A stretch of DNA of 64,000 bases from Jiangella sp. DSM 45060 (lineage in GTDB: Bacteria > Actinomycetota > Actinomycetes > Jiangellales > Jiangellaceae): contig NZ_LT629771.1 of NCBI RefSeq assembly GCF_900105175.1, positions 6,468,622-6,532,621 on the forward strand, written 5' to 3'. Shown piece after piece: positions 1 to 8,553 of this stretch (the first letter of the stretch is position 1; each line of letters starts with the position of its first letter). The notes below the pieces were generated by a model. It searched no databases. It was not told where the DNA came from and saw nothing but the letters and a program-made list of their open reading frames with translations. The translations under genes were made by a program, and so were the position numbers.

Positions 1-1791
1 CACATCCCGGTCGAGACCGGCACGCTCAGCATCTTCCGCCGTCCGGTCGATCCCACGATGACGTCGGAGTTCTTCCTCGACGAGACCCTGCCCGGCGTGC
101 CGAGCTTCTTCGACACCCATGCCGGCGGGTACCGCGACCGCGCGGGTGTGGGCGGCGCCGCGGCGCTCGGCCTCGACGCGGCCCGCGAGGGCGCGCGCGT
201 CGTCCAGCCGCTGCCCGGCACCCGGCCGGGCGCGCCGTCCGAGCCGCCCGGGCCGGCGCCGGGACAGCGCCGCACGGTCGCGGGACGCTACCGGTTCGAG
301 CGGCTGCTGCAGAACGCCGACGGCATCCAGTCCTGGCAGGCGGTCGACGACGTCCTGCGGCGGGCCGTGTTCGTCCAGGCCGTCGCGCTCGACGACCCGC
401 GGGCGGGCGGGTTCGCCACCGCGGCGCGGGTGTCGTCCACCGTCTCCGACCCCCGGTTCCTGCGCGTCCTCGACGTCGGCAGCGACGACGACGTCGCCTA
501 CGTCGTCCGCGAGTGGACCCCAGGGCAGAGCCTGGCCGCGCTGCTGGGGCACGCCGGCGCGTTCCACCCCGAGCAGGCCGCCGCCGTCGGACGCGAGGTC
601 GCCGAGGCCATGGCCACGGCGCACGCCCAGGGGCTGGCGCACCGCCACCTCGACCCCACGCTGGTGTTCGTCACGGCCGACGGCTCGGTGAAGATCGCCG
701 GACTCGAGACGGAGTACGCGTTGCGGGGGGCCGCCCAGACGCCGTGCGCGCCCACCGACCCGTCCCACCCGCGCCCGGCCGAGCTCGACGCCATCGGCAT
801 CGGCGGCGTGCTCTATGCCGCGCTGACCGCCCGCTGGCCCGTCGGCACGCCAGGCGGGCTCCCGCCGGCGCCGCTCATCGACGGCCGGCTCGCCTCACCG
901 CGCCAGGTCCGCCCCGGCGTGCCGCGGCTGCTCGACGCCGTCACCGACCGCGCCATCGGGCACGCCCGCCGGCACCACGCCGCCCCGCTGGTCACCCCGC
1001 TCGAGGTCGCGACCGAGCTGGCCAACGGCGCACGCCACCAGCAGCGCGCCGTCGTCGCCGACGAAGCCGTCGTCGCGGCGCCGCCCGCGCTCCTCGACGA
1101 GCCCGGCGACGTCCCGCCGCCACCGAGCCGGGTCGAGCAGCTGCGGGAACGGCGCAAGTCCGGCCGCACCGCCCGGCTGCTCGGCGTCATGGCGGCCATG
1201 CTGCTGCTCGTCGGCGCCACGCTGGTCGGGCTGCAGCTCCTCCTCGGGGCCATCGACGACGCCGGCGACGACTCCACGCCGTCCACCTCGGCCACCGAGG
1301 GCGTCACGACGCCGTCCGAGGACACCCCGGCCACGGAGGCGACGCCCGTCGCCGTCAGCGCCGCCACCGACTTCGACCCCGCCGGCAACGGCGAGGAGAA
1401 CCCGAGCGACGTCGGCAACGTCTTCGACGGCGACCCCGAGACCACCTGGACCACCGTCAACTACTACGACCCGCTCGAGGCGCAGAAGGACGGCGTCGGC
1501 GTCTACCTCGACCTCGGGCAGGCGGTGTCCGTGCGCGAGGTCCGGCTGGCGCTGATCAACTCCGGCGCGAGCTTCGAGCTGCGGGTCGCGCCCGAGGACG
1601 CCACCCAGGCGCCCGGCGATCTCGACGGCTGGACCGCCATCGACACCGTCGAGGACTCTGAGCAGAATGTCACCCGCACACTTGACGACGCGGTGAGCAC
1701 CCGGTATCTCCTCGTGTGGTTCACTCAGTTGCCCCTTGCCGACGACGGCAACTACCGGAGCGGAATAGCCGAAGCGGAGGTGCTCGGGTGA
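1..1791 (+). CDS. C-terminal part of a MurJ/MviN-like protein (pseudokinase, TM, extracellular domain); 5' end outside window
   Basis: The reading frame is open from the first base with coding-like GC-rich third positions, and the ATG at 58 has no ribosome site, so I read this as the 3' end of a longer gene. A kinase-like domain spans about codons 95-355 but is degenerate: the catalytic loop reads HRHLDPTLVF instead of HRDxKxxN, and neither a DFG motif nor the VAIK lysine is visible. A membrane helix follows at about codons 392-415, then a Thr/Ser/Pro linker and a discoidin/F5-8-like extracellular domain. This pseudokinase-TM-sugar-binding layout, next to sigM, is that of the C-terminus of M. 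tuberculosis MviN (Rv3910), the lipid II flippase whose phosphorylated pseudokinase recruits FhaA. The alternative is a separate 577-residue kinase-like protein starting at 58. The stop overlaps the GTG of the sigma factor (GTGA). Confidence 0.75.
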   Translation, partial: HIPVETGTLSIFRRPVDPTMTSEFFLDETLPGVPSFFDTHAGGYRDRAGVGGAAALGLDAAREGARVVQPLPGTRPGAPSEPPGPAPGQRRTVAGRYRFERLLQNADGIQSWQAVDDVLRRAVFVQAVALDDPRAGGFATAARVSSTVSDPRFLRVLDVGSDDDVAYVVREWTPGQSLAALLGHAGAFHPEQAAAVGREVAEAMATAHAQGLAHRHLDPTLVFVTADGSVKIAGLETEYALRGAAQTPCAPTDPSHPRPAELDAIGIGGVLYAALTARWPVGTPGGLPPAPLIDGRLASPRQVRPGVPRLLDAVTDRAIGHARRHHAAPLVTPLEVATELANGARHQQRAVVADEAVVAAPPALLDEPGDVPPPPSRVEQLRERRKSGRTARLLGVMAAMLLLVGATLVGLQLLLGAIDDAGDDSTPSTSATEGVTTPSEDTPATEATPVAVSAATDFDPAGNGEENPSDVGNVFDGDPETTWTTVNYYDPLEAQKDGVGVYLDLGQAVSVREVRLALINSGASFELRVAPEDATQAPGDLDGWTAIDTVEDSEQNVTRTLDDAVSTRYLLVWFTQLPLADDGNYRSGIAEAEVLG

Positions 1792-2441
1792 CGCAGTCCG
1801 CGCCCGGACCCCGGGTGCCCGACGAGCAACTGCTGCGTCAGCACGTCGACGGCGACCCCGACGCCTTCGGTGAGCTGGTGAAACGGCATCAGGACCGCAT
1901 GTGGGCGGTCGCGCTGCGCACGCTCGGCGACCCGCACGACGCGGCCGACGCCCTGCAGGACGCCATGATCAACGCGTTCCGGCGGGCCGGGTCGTTCCGG
2001 TCCGAGTCCGCGGTCACCACCTGGCTGCACCGCATCGTCGTCAACGCCTGCCTCGACCGCGTCCGGCACCAGGCCGCCCGGCCCGCCGACCCGGTCGCCT
2101 TCGACGGCACCGAGATCCCGGGCGTCGCGCCCGCCACCGAGCCGTCCAGCGACCCCGCCGAGCGCACCGCCCTGAGGGTCGACCTCGAGCAGGCGCTGGC
2201 CACGCTGCCGGCCGACCAGCGGCTGCCGCTCATCCTCGTCGACGTCGAGGGGTTCCCGGTCGCCGAGGCGGCCGAGCTGCTCGGACTCCCCGTCGGCACC
2301 ATCAAGAGCCGCTGCGCCCGGGCCCGCGCCAAGCTCGTCCCGCTGCTGGCCCCCGGCCGGCTCAGCACCACCGGGAACCAAGGCGCCGGTGGCGACGTCC
2401 CATCTGGGACGTCGCGTGGAACAGGAGGTGAGCATCGGTGA
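1788..2441 (+). CDS. sigM: ECF RNA polymerase sigma factor, SigM type
   Basis: This is a 217-residue extracytoplasmic-function sigma factor. Sigma-70 region 2 lies at about residues 25-95 (FGELVKRHQDRMW, then DALQDAMINAFRR and TTWLHRIVVNACLDRVR) and region 4 at about 140-192 (LPADQRLPLILVDVEG, VGTIKSRCARARAKL). The GTG at 1788 was chosen because it overlaps the upstream stop as GTGA; a longer frame upstream has no ribosome site. The gene is followed in overlap by an anti-sigma factor and then trxBA, the same order as sigM-rsmA-trxB2-trxC in M. tuberculosis, which is the main ground for naming it SigM. It is presumably held by the next protein until a signal releases it. Confidence 0.85.
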   Translation: MTQSAPGPRVPDEQLLRQHVDGDPDAFGELVKRHQDRMWAVALRTLGDPHDAADALQDAMINAFRRAGSFRSESAVTTWLHRIVVNACLDRVRHQAARPADPVAFDGTEIPGVAPATEPSSDPAERTALRVDLEQALATLPADQRLPLILVDVEGFPVAEAAELLGLPVGTIKSRCARARAKLVPLLAPGRLSTTGNQGAGGDVPSGTSRGTGGEHR

Positions 2442-3265
2442 CCACTGCCGGCGCCCATCCGCCTACCCATGTGCTGGCCGACCTCGCCGAAGGCGTCCTC
2501 GACGACGCCCAGGCGCGCGAGGTGCGGGCCCACGTCGACGACTGCCCCACCTGCCAGGCCACCCTCGACGAGCTGGCCCAGGTCAGCGTCGCCCTGCGCG
2601 CCCTGCCGGCCGAGCTGCCGGTCCCCGAGTTCGTGGCGGCGCGCATCTCGCACGCGCTGGCCGCCGAGCGGGCGTCCGGCGCAGCCGCGACGGCCGCGTC
2701 CGCCGACTCCGCCTCCGCCGACGACGGCACCGTCGCCTGGTTCCGGCGCCGGCTGCCGCAGGGCCTGGCCGCCGCCGCGAGCGTCGCGGTCCTCGGCCTG
2801 GCCGGGTACGTCGCCGTCGGTGGCGGCGGTGGTGGCAACGACAGCGACGGCGCCGGGCAGCCGGCCGCCGCGGAAGCCGAGGCCCCTGACGAGGCTTCCG
2901 CCTTCTCGCAGTCCACGCCGTCCGGCGTCCAGCGGGACGGCACCCCGTCGACCGCCATGGACACCGCCCCGCCGGCCGAGGATCAGTCGGTCGACGCGGC
3001 GCCGGAGGCCCTCGAACAGACCCGGCTCATCACCGCCGTCACCGAGGTCGTCCAGGGCGACGCCGACCCCGCCGGCCCGGACACCTGCGGCGAAGAGCTG
3101 GCCGACGAGCTCGGCCTGCCGCTGGTGGGCGCCACCAACGTCGGCTCGGGCGTGCTCGTCGTCCTCGACGACACCGCCACCTACGACGGCTGGCTGATCA
3201 CCACCTGCGCGTCCACGACCAACGAGACCATGCAGCCGCAGGTCGAGGTCCCGAAGAGCGAGTGA
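2438..3265 (+). CDS. membrane anti-sigma factor with zinc-finger (ZAS) motif, RsmA/RsmM-like
   Basis: The 275-residue product has an N-terminal anti-sigma zinc-finger motif H-x3-C-x2-C near residues 32-39 (HVDDCPTC), a hydrophobic segment at about 106-127 that can cross the membrane once, and an acidic, Ala/Pro-rich outer part. The start GTG overlaps the stop of the sigma gene (GTGA) and has an AGGAGG site at 2422-2427, so the two proteins are translationally coupled. By family it binds the partner sigma factor in the cytoplasm. The extracytoplasmic part has no recognisable sensor fold. Confidence 0.8.
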   Translation: MTTAGAHPPTHVLADLAEGVLDDAQAREVRAHVDDCPTCQATLDELAQVSVALRALPAELPVPEFVAARISHALAAERASGAAATAASADSASADDGTVAWFRRRLPQGLAAAASVAVLGLAGYVAVGGGGGGNDSDGAGQPAAAEAEAPDEASAFSQSTPSGVQRDGTPSTAMDTAPPAEDQSVDAAPEALEQTRLITAVTEVVQGDADPAGPDTCGEELADELGLPLVGATNVGSGVLVVLDDTATYDGWLITTCASTTNETMQPQVEVPKSE

Positions 3266-3275
3266 ACGCCCCGCC

Positions 3276-3302
3276 GGGAATGCCGACCGCCTAGGATCCG
3301 TT
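3276..3302 (+). promoter_or_regulatory. SigR-type promoter of trxBA
   Basis: GGGAAT at 3276-3281 and GTT at 3300-3302 are separated by exactly 18 bases, the consensus GGGAAT-N18-GTT of the Streptomyces thiol-oxidative-stress sigma factor SigR (SigH in mycobacteria). It lies 41 nt before the trxB start. SigR control of trxBA is established in Streptomyces; its use here is inferred from the match. Confidence 0.65.
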
Positions 3303-3342
3303 GGGGCAGATGAACCAACGCGACGCTAGGGAAGGCACAGGC

Positions 3343-4314
3343 GTGACCGACATCCGCGACCTGATCATCATCGGTTCCGGGCCGGCCGGCTACACGGCGG
3401 CTGTGTACGCTGCCCGGGCCCGGCTCGAACCGCTGCTCATCGAGGGCGAGGTCAGCTGGGGCGGCGCCCTGATGAACACCACCGAGGTCGAGAACTACCC
3501 CGGCTTCCGCGACGGCATCCTCGGCCCGGCGCTGATGGAGGAGATGCGCGCCCAGGCCGAGCGGTTCGGCGCCGAGATCCTCACCCGCGACGTCGTCGAG
3601 GCCGACCTCACCGGGCCGGTGAAGTCGGTCACCGACAGCGAGGGCAACGTGCACCGGTCGCGCGCCGTCATCGTCGCCACCGGGTCGCGCTACCGCGAGC
3701 TGGGCCTCGAGAACGAGAAGCGGCTGTCCGGCCACGGTGTCTCGTGGTGTGCCACGTGCGACGGCTTCTTCTTCCGCGAGCAGGACATCGCCGTGGTCGG
3801 CGGTGGCGACTCCGCCATGGAGGAGGCCACCTTCCTCACCCGGTTCGCGCGCAAGGTGTACGTCATCCACCGCCGCGACTCCCTGCGCGCGTCGAAGGTC
3901 ATGCAGGAGCGCGCCCTCGCGAACGACAAGATCGAATTCGTGTGGAACACCGAGGTGCTCGACGTCCTGGGCGACGACAAGGTCAGCGGGCTGCGGCTGC
4001 GCGACACCGTCACCGGCGCCGAGCGTGAGCTGGCCGTCACCGGCCTGTTCATCGCCATCGGCCACGACCCCCGGTCCGAGCTGTTCCAGGGGCAGCTGCG
4101 CCTCGACGACGAAGGCTACGTGCTGGTCGACGCGCCCACCACGAAGACCGAACTGGCCGGCGTGTTCGCCGCCGGCGACGTCGTCGACCACATCTACCGC
4201 CAGGCCATCACCGCGGCCGGCACCGGCTGCCAGGCCGCCCTCGACGCCGAGCGGTACCTCGCCGACATCGAGGCCGCCGAGAAAGCCGCCACGCCCGAGC
4301 TCGCCGTCCGCTGA
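3343..4314 (+). CDS. trxB: thioredoxin-disulfide reductase
   Basis: This 323-residue flavoenzyme reduces thioredoxin with NADPH. The N-terminal FAD site is GSGPAGY (about residues 10-16), the redox pair is CATC at residues 136-139, and the NADPH site is [10 protein letters not shown] just after it; a second FAD motif AAGDV lies near the C-terminus. The GTG at 3343 is preferred to an upstream in-frame ATG at 3313 because it is preceded by AGGGAAGG and gives the usual family start. It is followed 47 nt later by trxA, and a SigR-type promoter precedes it. Confidence 0.95.
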   Translation: MTDIRDLIIIGSGPAGYTAAVYAARARLEPLLIEGEVSWGGALMNTTEVENYPGFRDGILGPALMEEMRAQAERFGAEILTRDVVEADLTGPVKSVTDSEGNVHRSRAVIVATGSRYRELGLENEKRLSGHGVSWCATCDGFFFREQDIAVVGGGDSAMEEATFLTRFARKVYVIHRRDSLRASKVMQERALANDKIEFVWNTEVLDVLGDDKVSGLRLRDTVTGAERELAVTGLFIAIGHDPRSELFQGQLRLDDEGYVLVDAPTTKTELAGVFAAGDVVDHIYRQAITAAGTGCQAALDAERYLADIEAAEKAATPELAVR

Positions 4315-4361
4315 CACCGAGCTCCGTCACCAGAGAAACGCCCACCATCAAGGAGTCACAC

Positions 4362-4685
4362 ATGGGCAACATCCAGCACGTCACCACCGCCGACTTCGAC
4401 GCGAAGGTCCTGCAGAGCGACAAGCCCGTCCTCGTCGACTTCTGGGCCGAGTGGTGCGGGCCGTGCCGCATGATCGCCCCGGTCCTCGAGGAGATCGCCG
4501 CCTCGCAGGACAACCTCGAGATCGTCAAGCTCAACGTCGACGAGAACCCGGAGATCGCGGCCAGCTACCGCATCACCTCCATCCCGGCGCTGAACGTCTA
4601 CTCCGGCGGTCAGGTCGTCAAGCAGATCGTCGGCGCCAAGCCGAAGGCCGCTCTGCTCAACGACCTCGCCGACTACGTGGGCTGA
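4362..4685 (+). CDS. trxA: thioredoxin
   Basis: The 107-residue protein is a standard cytoplasmic thioredoxin with the active site WCGPC (Cys32 and Cys35), the cis-proline loop TSIPALNVY and normal length. It receives electrons from the adjacent TrxB. The ribosome site AAGGAG sits 8 nt before the ATG. In M. tuberculosis the next gene is cwlM; here cwlM lies 37 kb downstream. Confidence 0.95.
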   Translation: MGNIQHVTTADFDAKVLQSDKPVLVDFWAEWCGPCRMIAPVLEEIAASQDNLEIVKLNVDENPEIAASYRITSIPALNVYSGGQVVKQIVGAKPKAALLNDLADYVG

Positions 4686-4726
4686 CCCCAGCCCGTCGAC
4701 CATGCGGCCTCCACGGCCGCTCCTGG

Positions 4727-4763
4727 CGCCCGCCGGTGGACTTCACGGTCCGCCCGGCGGGCG
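4727..4763 (+). terminator. hairpin terminator after trxA
   Basis: A perfect 10-bp inverted repeat (CGCCCGCCGG at 4727-4736, CCGGCGGGCG at 4754-4763) encloses a second 4-bp stem (GGAC/GTCC), making an almost continuous GC hairpin 42 nt after the trxA stop. No U-tract follows, as is common in actinobacteria. Confidence 0.6.
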
Positions 4764-4985
4764 TCGTCGCGTTCGGCGCCGCATCGGCCGAACGCCGGCC
4801 GCGCTCATCCATCCGGACGAAAAATCAATCGGACATAACCGCCACAATCGCCTGAAAAACACGTTGTAGCGCGTACTAGTTTGCTCCGGACCTCTTGCCC
4901 TGGGGACCGAAACCGACATTGAATGTCGTATCCGCAGAAACGAGCCGCTCCGTTTGCCGAGCGCCGAGTTCTCCCGGATCATCTC

Positions 4986-5015
4986 GTCACGGAAGTCCTT
5001 GCTCGGACACCTACC
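4986..5015 (+). promoter_or_regulatory. shared-motif promoter (copy 1), small membrane protein
   Basis: GTCACGGA at 4986-4993, 16 bases, then CCTACC at 5010-5015, about 45 nt before the ATG at 5060. It matches the GTCACNNN-N16-CYTWCN element repeated through the accessory block. Confidence 0.55.
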
Positions 5016-5059
5016 GTGTCAGTGACCGGGGCTCCTGGGACGTCAGGCGAGAGGTGTAC

Positions 5060-5548
5060 ATGGAATACAGAGACGATTTGGTGAACGCCGAGAACGCCGC
5101 CGTCGAGGCCTACACCTCGATGGCGGTTCGGCAGACCAAGCTGTTGCTGCTCGGTATCGGCACGATGATCGCCTCGATCGTGGCGATCGTCCTGGCCGCA
5201 CTGGCGACGCTCGCCGACCTCGCGGGCGTGGCCACGCTTCATGCGGCCTTCATTCCGGTGGCGGTCGTCGGCCTCGCGTGCGGCGGGGTCGATTTCATCG
5301 CGCGGCGCCGCGACAACGACTACGTCGCGGGCTGGGCGACGGTCGTGGGCCAAGGCGCGCTCACGGCGGCCGGCGCCATTGCTCTGCTCGGTTGGTTCTC
5401 AGCGGACCTCTGGGTGTTCGGAGTGGGCCTGGTGGTCGGAATAGTAACCAGTTCGATCTTGGTCAAGTATCCCGAATGGGAAACCGAAGCGGAAATGATC
5501 GAACGGTTTGTCCGAGTTCCCGATGACGGTCAGGACGATTTCTTCTGA
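5060..5548 (+). CDS. small polytopic membrane protein of unknown function
   Basis: The 162-residue product is not recognised. It has a short charged N-terminus (about 25 residues), four hydrophobic segments at about residues 26-50, 60-78, 90-112 and 116-134, with basic RRRD between the second and third, and an acidic C-terminus. I chose ATG 5060, preceded by GAGAGG; a GTG six bases upstream is equally possible. It stands alone between two hairpins but carries the same promoter motif as the FtsK, secretion and pilus operons, so it probably belongs to their regulon. Codon use is somewhat less GC-rich than its neighbours at both ends. Confidence 0.65.
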   Translation: MEYRDDLVNAENAAVEAYTSMAVRQTKLLLLGIGTMIASIVAIVLAALATLADLAGVATLHAAFIPVAVVGLACGGVDFIARRRDNDYVAGWATVVGQGALTAAGAIALLGWFSADLWVFGVGLVVGIVTSSILVKYPEWETEAEMIERFVRVPDDGQDDFF

Positions 5549-5593
5549 CCGTCGTCCGTTCGGATGACGCCACGTCCCCCTCGAGCACCTTCC

Positions 5594-5621
5594 GCCGGCC
5601 GACACCCCGGAGTCGGCCGGC
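5594..5621 (+). terminator. hairpin terminator after the small membrane protein gene
   Basis: A perfect 10-bp inverted repeat, GCCGGCCGAC at 5594-5603 and GTCGGCCGGC at 5612-5621 with an 8-nt loop, lies 46 nt after the stop codon and before the next promoter. Confidence 0.6.
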
Positions 5622-5683
5622 CGCGTCGTTCCCGGCCGCGTCCCGCCGCTGATCCCGTCCCGCAGATCCCTCCGCCCTTCCCG

Positions 5684-5713
5684 GTCACAAACCGGCCATC
5701 CCGCGCACTTTCG
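5684..5713 (+). promoter_or_regulatory. shared-motif promoter (copy 2), FtsK-like operon
   Basis: GTCACAAA at 5684-5691, 16 bases, then CTTTCG at 5708-5713; the ATG of the FtsK-like gene is 33 nt downstream. The -35 part is exact and the -10 differs from CCTACG at two places. Confidence 0.5.
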
Positions 5714-5745
5714 TAGGGGACAGGCACTCGACAGGAAGGGCAGGC

Positions 5746-8553
5746 ATGCGCGTATCCGCCCTCCACCTCGGTCTTCTCCGCGGTCCCGGCCCGAGCGACG
5801 ACGGCCCGGCCGCCCTGGCGCACGCCGTCCAGGCCACCGAGGACGCCGCACTCCGCCTGCGCACGCTGGCCCACGCCGCCGCCGAGCGCGAACGCCGCCG
5901 GCTCGCCGACGACCAGCAGGCCATCGCCCGCGACTCCCGGCGCCGGCAGGCCCGGTCGCACGCGTCGCTGCTGGCCGCCGCCGACCGCGTCCGCCTCGAC
6001 ATCACCGAACTGCTCGGCCGCGGCCCCGGCTACGCGCACGAGGGCTGGGAGTCCCCGCTCTGGGCCGAGCCGTACGACCAACCGGTCGACGTCACCCAGG
6101 TCGTGCGGGCCGCCACCCTCGGGCTCGCGTCGCCGAGCAACATCGTCGAGCTGCCGTTCGTGCTGCCCGCGCTGGGCGGCAACGTCGTCATCACGCACGC
6201 GCCCGGCGGCCGCGCCCCGGCGCACAACCTCGCGCAGGCGTTCGTCACCCGCGCGCTCGCGTCCGCGCTGCCCGGCTCGCTGCGGCTGCACCTGCTCGAC
6301 CCCGGCGGGCTCGGGCAGAACCTCGGCGTCCTCAGCCGGCTGCCCGAGCCGCTGGTCGCCGGCGGCGTGCGGGCCACCCACGAGGAGGTCTCGGCCGAGC
6401 TGCGGGCGCTGCGCGAGCACGTCCACCGGCTCAACAGCCAGGTGCTGCTCGGCGACGACGACTCCCTGGTCACCCGCTGGCGCGAGGGCAACGCGCAGGG
6501 CATCCCCTGCTCGCTGGTGCTCGCGGCCGGGCTGGGCCCCCACCTCACCGCCGACGACGCCCAGCAGCTCTGGTCGCTGGCGCGCACGGGCAACCGCTGC
6601 GGCGTCGCCGTGGTCGCCGTCATCGACACCGGGCGCGAGCTGCCGCACGGCGTCGCGCTGGCCGACCTCCTCGAGAACGCCGAACACCTGCACGTCGACC
6701 ACGAGGGCGGCGCCACCTGGGCGTCGTCGCCGCCGGCATTGCTGCATCACGCGCGAGTGCGCTGCCCCAACCCGCCCGGTTCGGCGCAGCACCGGTTCCT
6801 CACCACCATCCTGGCGCCGGCCGTGCGTCGCGGCGTCAACCGCCCGGTCGTGCTCAGCGACCTGCTCGCCGCCGAGCCTCCCGGCGCCGGCACCACCCAC
6901 ACCCGCATCGCCGCCACCGTCGGCCAGGCCGCCGACGGCTCCGCCCTCGAGCTCGCGGTCGGCGACGACGAAGGCGTGGCCATCGGCGGCATCGTCGTCG
7001 GGCCGTCCGGCTCCGGCAAGACGACGCTGCTGCACGCCTTCATCCACGCGCTCGCGCACCGGTACCCGCCCGAGGAGCTCGAGCTCTACCTCCTCGACAT
7101 GAAGGCCGGCGTCGAGTTCGCCGAGTACGCGCCCCGCCCCGGGCGGCCCGCGCTGCCGCACGTGCGCGCCGTCGGCATCGAGGCCGACGCCACCTTCGCG
7201 CTCGGCGTCCTGCAGCACCTCGCCGCCGTCGACGCCCAGCGCAAGCAGCTGTTCAAAGAGGCGTCCGCCGCGAGCGGCCGCGAGATCAAGAACATCGCCC
7301 AGTATCGCGAGGCCACCGGTGAGGCGCTGCCGCGCGTGCTGTTCGTCGCCGACGAGTTCCAGCTCATGCTCGCCGGGCCCACCGAGGATGCCGCCTGGAA
7401 CACCCTCGACGTCCTGGTCAAGCAGGGCCGCAGCCAGGGCGTCCACGTGCTGCTGGCCACGCAGAGCCTCAACTCCGTCGGCACCGGCCGGGCCGCCCAG
7501 AAGGCGTCCGTCTTCGACCAGCTCGAGCTGCGGGTCGGGCTGCGGTGCAAGCCCGACGAGCTCAGCCTGCTGCTCGACCGCACCGTCCGCGACCGCCTCG
7601 ACACCGGCCGCCGCGGCTCCGGGGTGCTCAACCACGCGCGCGGCGACAAAGACGCCGACCAGCTGTTCCAGGGCGGGCTGCTCGACGCCGACGAGCGTCG
7701 CCGCATCCGCGACTCCGTCGTCGCCCGGTTCGGGGCCGATCCCCGCATCCGCGTCAGCCGCGGCACCGGCGGCGTCGAGCTGGGCGACGCCGCGCCCGTG
7801 CTGGCGTCCACACCCGGGCCCACCGTCTACGTCGGTGCGCCCGTGGGGGTGTCGCCGCCGCTGGTGGGGGTTCCAGCCCGCTCCGGCGACGGTCGCGGGC
7901 TGCTGCTGGCCGGCCGCGACGAATCCCACGCCGTCGGCGCCGTCAGCGCCATGATGGCCGGGCTCGCCCTCCAGCCGGGCTCTGACGACGCCGGCTTCGT
8001 CGTCGTCGACCTCCTGCCCCCGCGTATCCCCGGCCGCCGCCCCCTCGACCAGGTGGTCCACTGGCTCGGCTCGCGGGTCGCGGTGCTCGACGAAGCCGGG
8101 CTCGACGAGTTGCCCGCTGTGGCCACCCGCCCGTCCGGCCCGGTGTTCGTCGCCGTGCTCGGGCTGCAGTACTCGTCGATCGAGGCGCCGCTCTACAGCG
8201 ACGAGCCCCATCCGCTCGGCTGGCTGTGCGGCACCGGGCCGGCTCTGTCGGTGTTCCCGCTCATCTGGCTCGACACCCCCGACCGGCTGCGCAAGCTCGG
8301 CCAGCACGGCGAACGGCTGCAGCTGCGGGCCGACACCGGCGGCGACCTCATCGACACCACCTCCTTCCTCGGCGTCCGCCCACCCTTCCCCGCGTCACGT
8401 GGGCGCCTCTGGTTCCACGACCTCGCCGGCGACGCCGACCCCGTCCTGCTCGACCCCCTCCAGGTCGGAACCGTCCTCCCCGATCTCCGTCCGGCTGCGC
8501 CTCCTGGCGGTCCTGACGACGAGCCCTCCTCCGGGTTCGGAGCGACGCCATGA
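5746..8553 (+). CDS. FtsK/SpoIIIE-domain ATPase (EccC/HerA-like motor)
   Basis: The 935-residue protein starts with a charged, Ala/Arg-rich helical region (about residues 20-90). The active motor domain is central: Walker A GPSGSGKTT at about 420-428, Walker B VLFVADEF at about 532-539, and LLATQSL after it. The segments before (about 120-300) and after (about 700-900) look like degenerate RecA-like folds without P-loops, giving the three-domain plan of EccC-type translocases with one competent domain (inference). No membrane helix is obvious. ATG 5746 is preceded by GGAAGGG. The next gene overlaps as ATGA. Substrate is unknown; DNA or protein pumping are both possible. Confidence 0.8.
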   Translation: MRVSALHLGLLRGPGPSDDGPAALAHAVQATEDAALRLRTLAHAAAERERRRLADDQQAIARDSRRRQARSHASLLAAADRVRLDITELLGRGPGYAHEGWESPLWAEPYDQPVDVTQVVRAATLGLASPSNIVELPFVLPALGGNVVITHAPGGRAPAHNLAQAFVTRALASALPGSLRLHLLDPGGLGQNLGVLSRLPEPLVAGGVRATHEEVSAELRALREHVHRLNSQVLLGDDDSLVTRWREGNAQGIPCSLVLAAGLGPHLTADDAQQLWSLARTGNRCGVAVVAVIDTGRELPHGVALADLLENAEHLHVDHEGGATWASSPPALLHHARVRCPNPPGSAQHRFLTTILAPAVRRGVNRPVVLSDLLAAEPPGAGTTHTRIAATVGQAADGSALELAVGDDEGVAIGGIVVGPSGSGKTTLLHAFIHALAHRYPPEELELYLLDMKAGVEFAEYAPRPGRPALPHVRAVGIEADATFALGVLQHLAAVDAQRKQLFKEASAASGREIKNIAQYREATGEALPRVLFVADEFQLMLAGPTEDAAWNTLDVLVKQGRSQGVHVLLATQSLNSVGTGRAAQKASVFDQLELRVGLRCKPDELSLLLDRTVRDRLDTGRRGSGVLNHARGDKDADQLFQGGLLDADERRRIRDSVVARFGADPRIRVSRGTGGVELGDAAPVLASTPGPTVYVGAPVGVSPPLVGVPARSGDGRGLLLAGRDESHAVGAVSAMMAGLALQPGSDDAGFVVVDLLPPRIPGRRPLDQVVHWLGSRVAVLDEAGLDELPAVATRPSGPVFVAVLGLQYSSIEAPLYSDEPHPLGWLCGTGPALSVFPLIWLDTPDRLRKLGQHGERLQLRADTGGDLIDTTSFLGVRPPFPASRGRLWFHDLAGDADPVLLDPLQVGTVLPDLRPAAPPGGPDDEPSSGFGATP

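Larger units (their letters stand above)
4686..5059. other. intergenic region after trxA with terminator, AT-richer stretch and a regulon promoter
   Basis: No gene is supported here. It begins with the trxA terminator hairpin, then falls in GC content from about 4,800 (runs such as aaaaatcaa, ctgaaaaacacg, gtactagtttg) compared with the flanks, and ends with the shared promoter motif at 4986-5015. The composition change marks the left edge of the 37-kb accessory block. Confidence 0.5.

Noticed and set aside
1716..1787. A longer N-terminus for the sigma factor starting at 1716.
   Set aside because: It would overlap the upstream gene by 76 bp without a ribosome site, and the extra residues do not resemble sigma factors.
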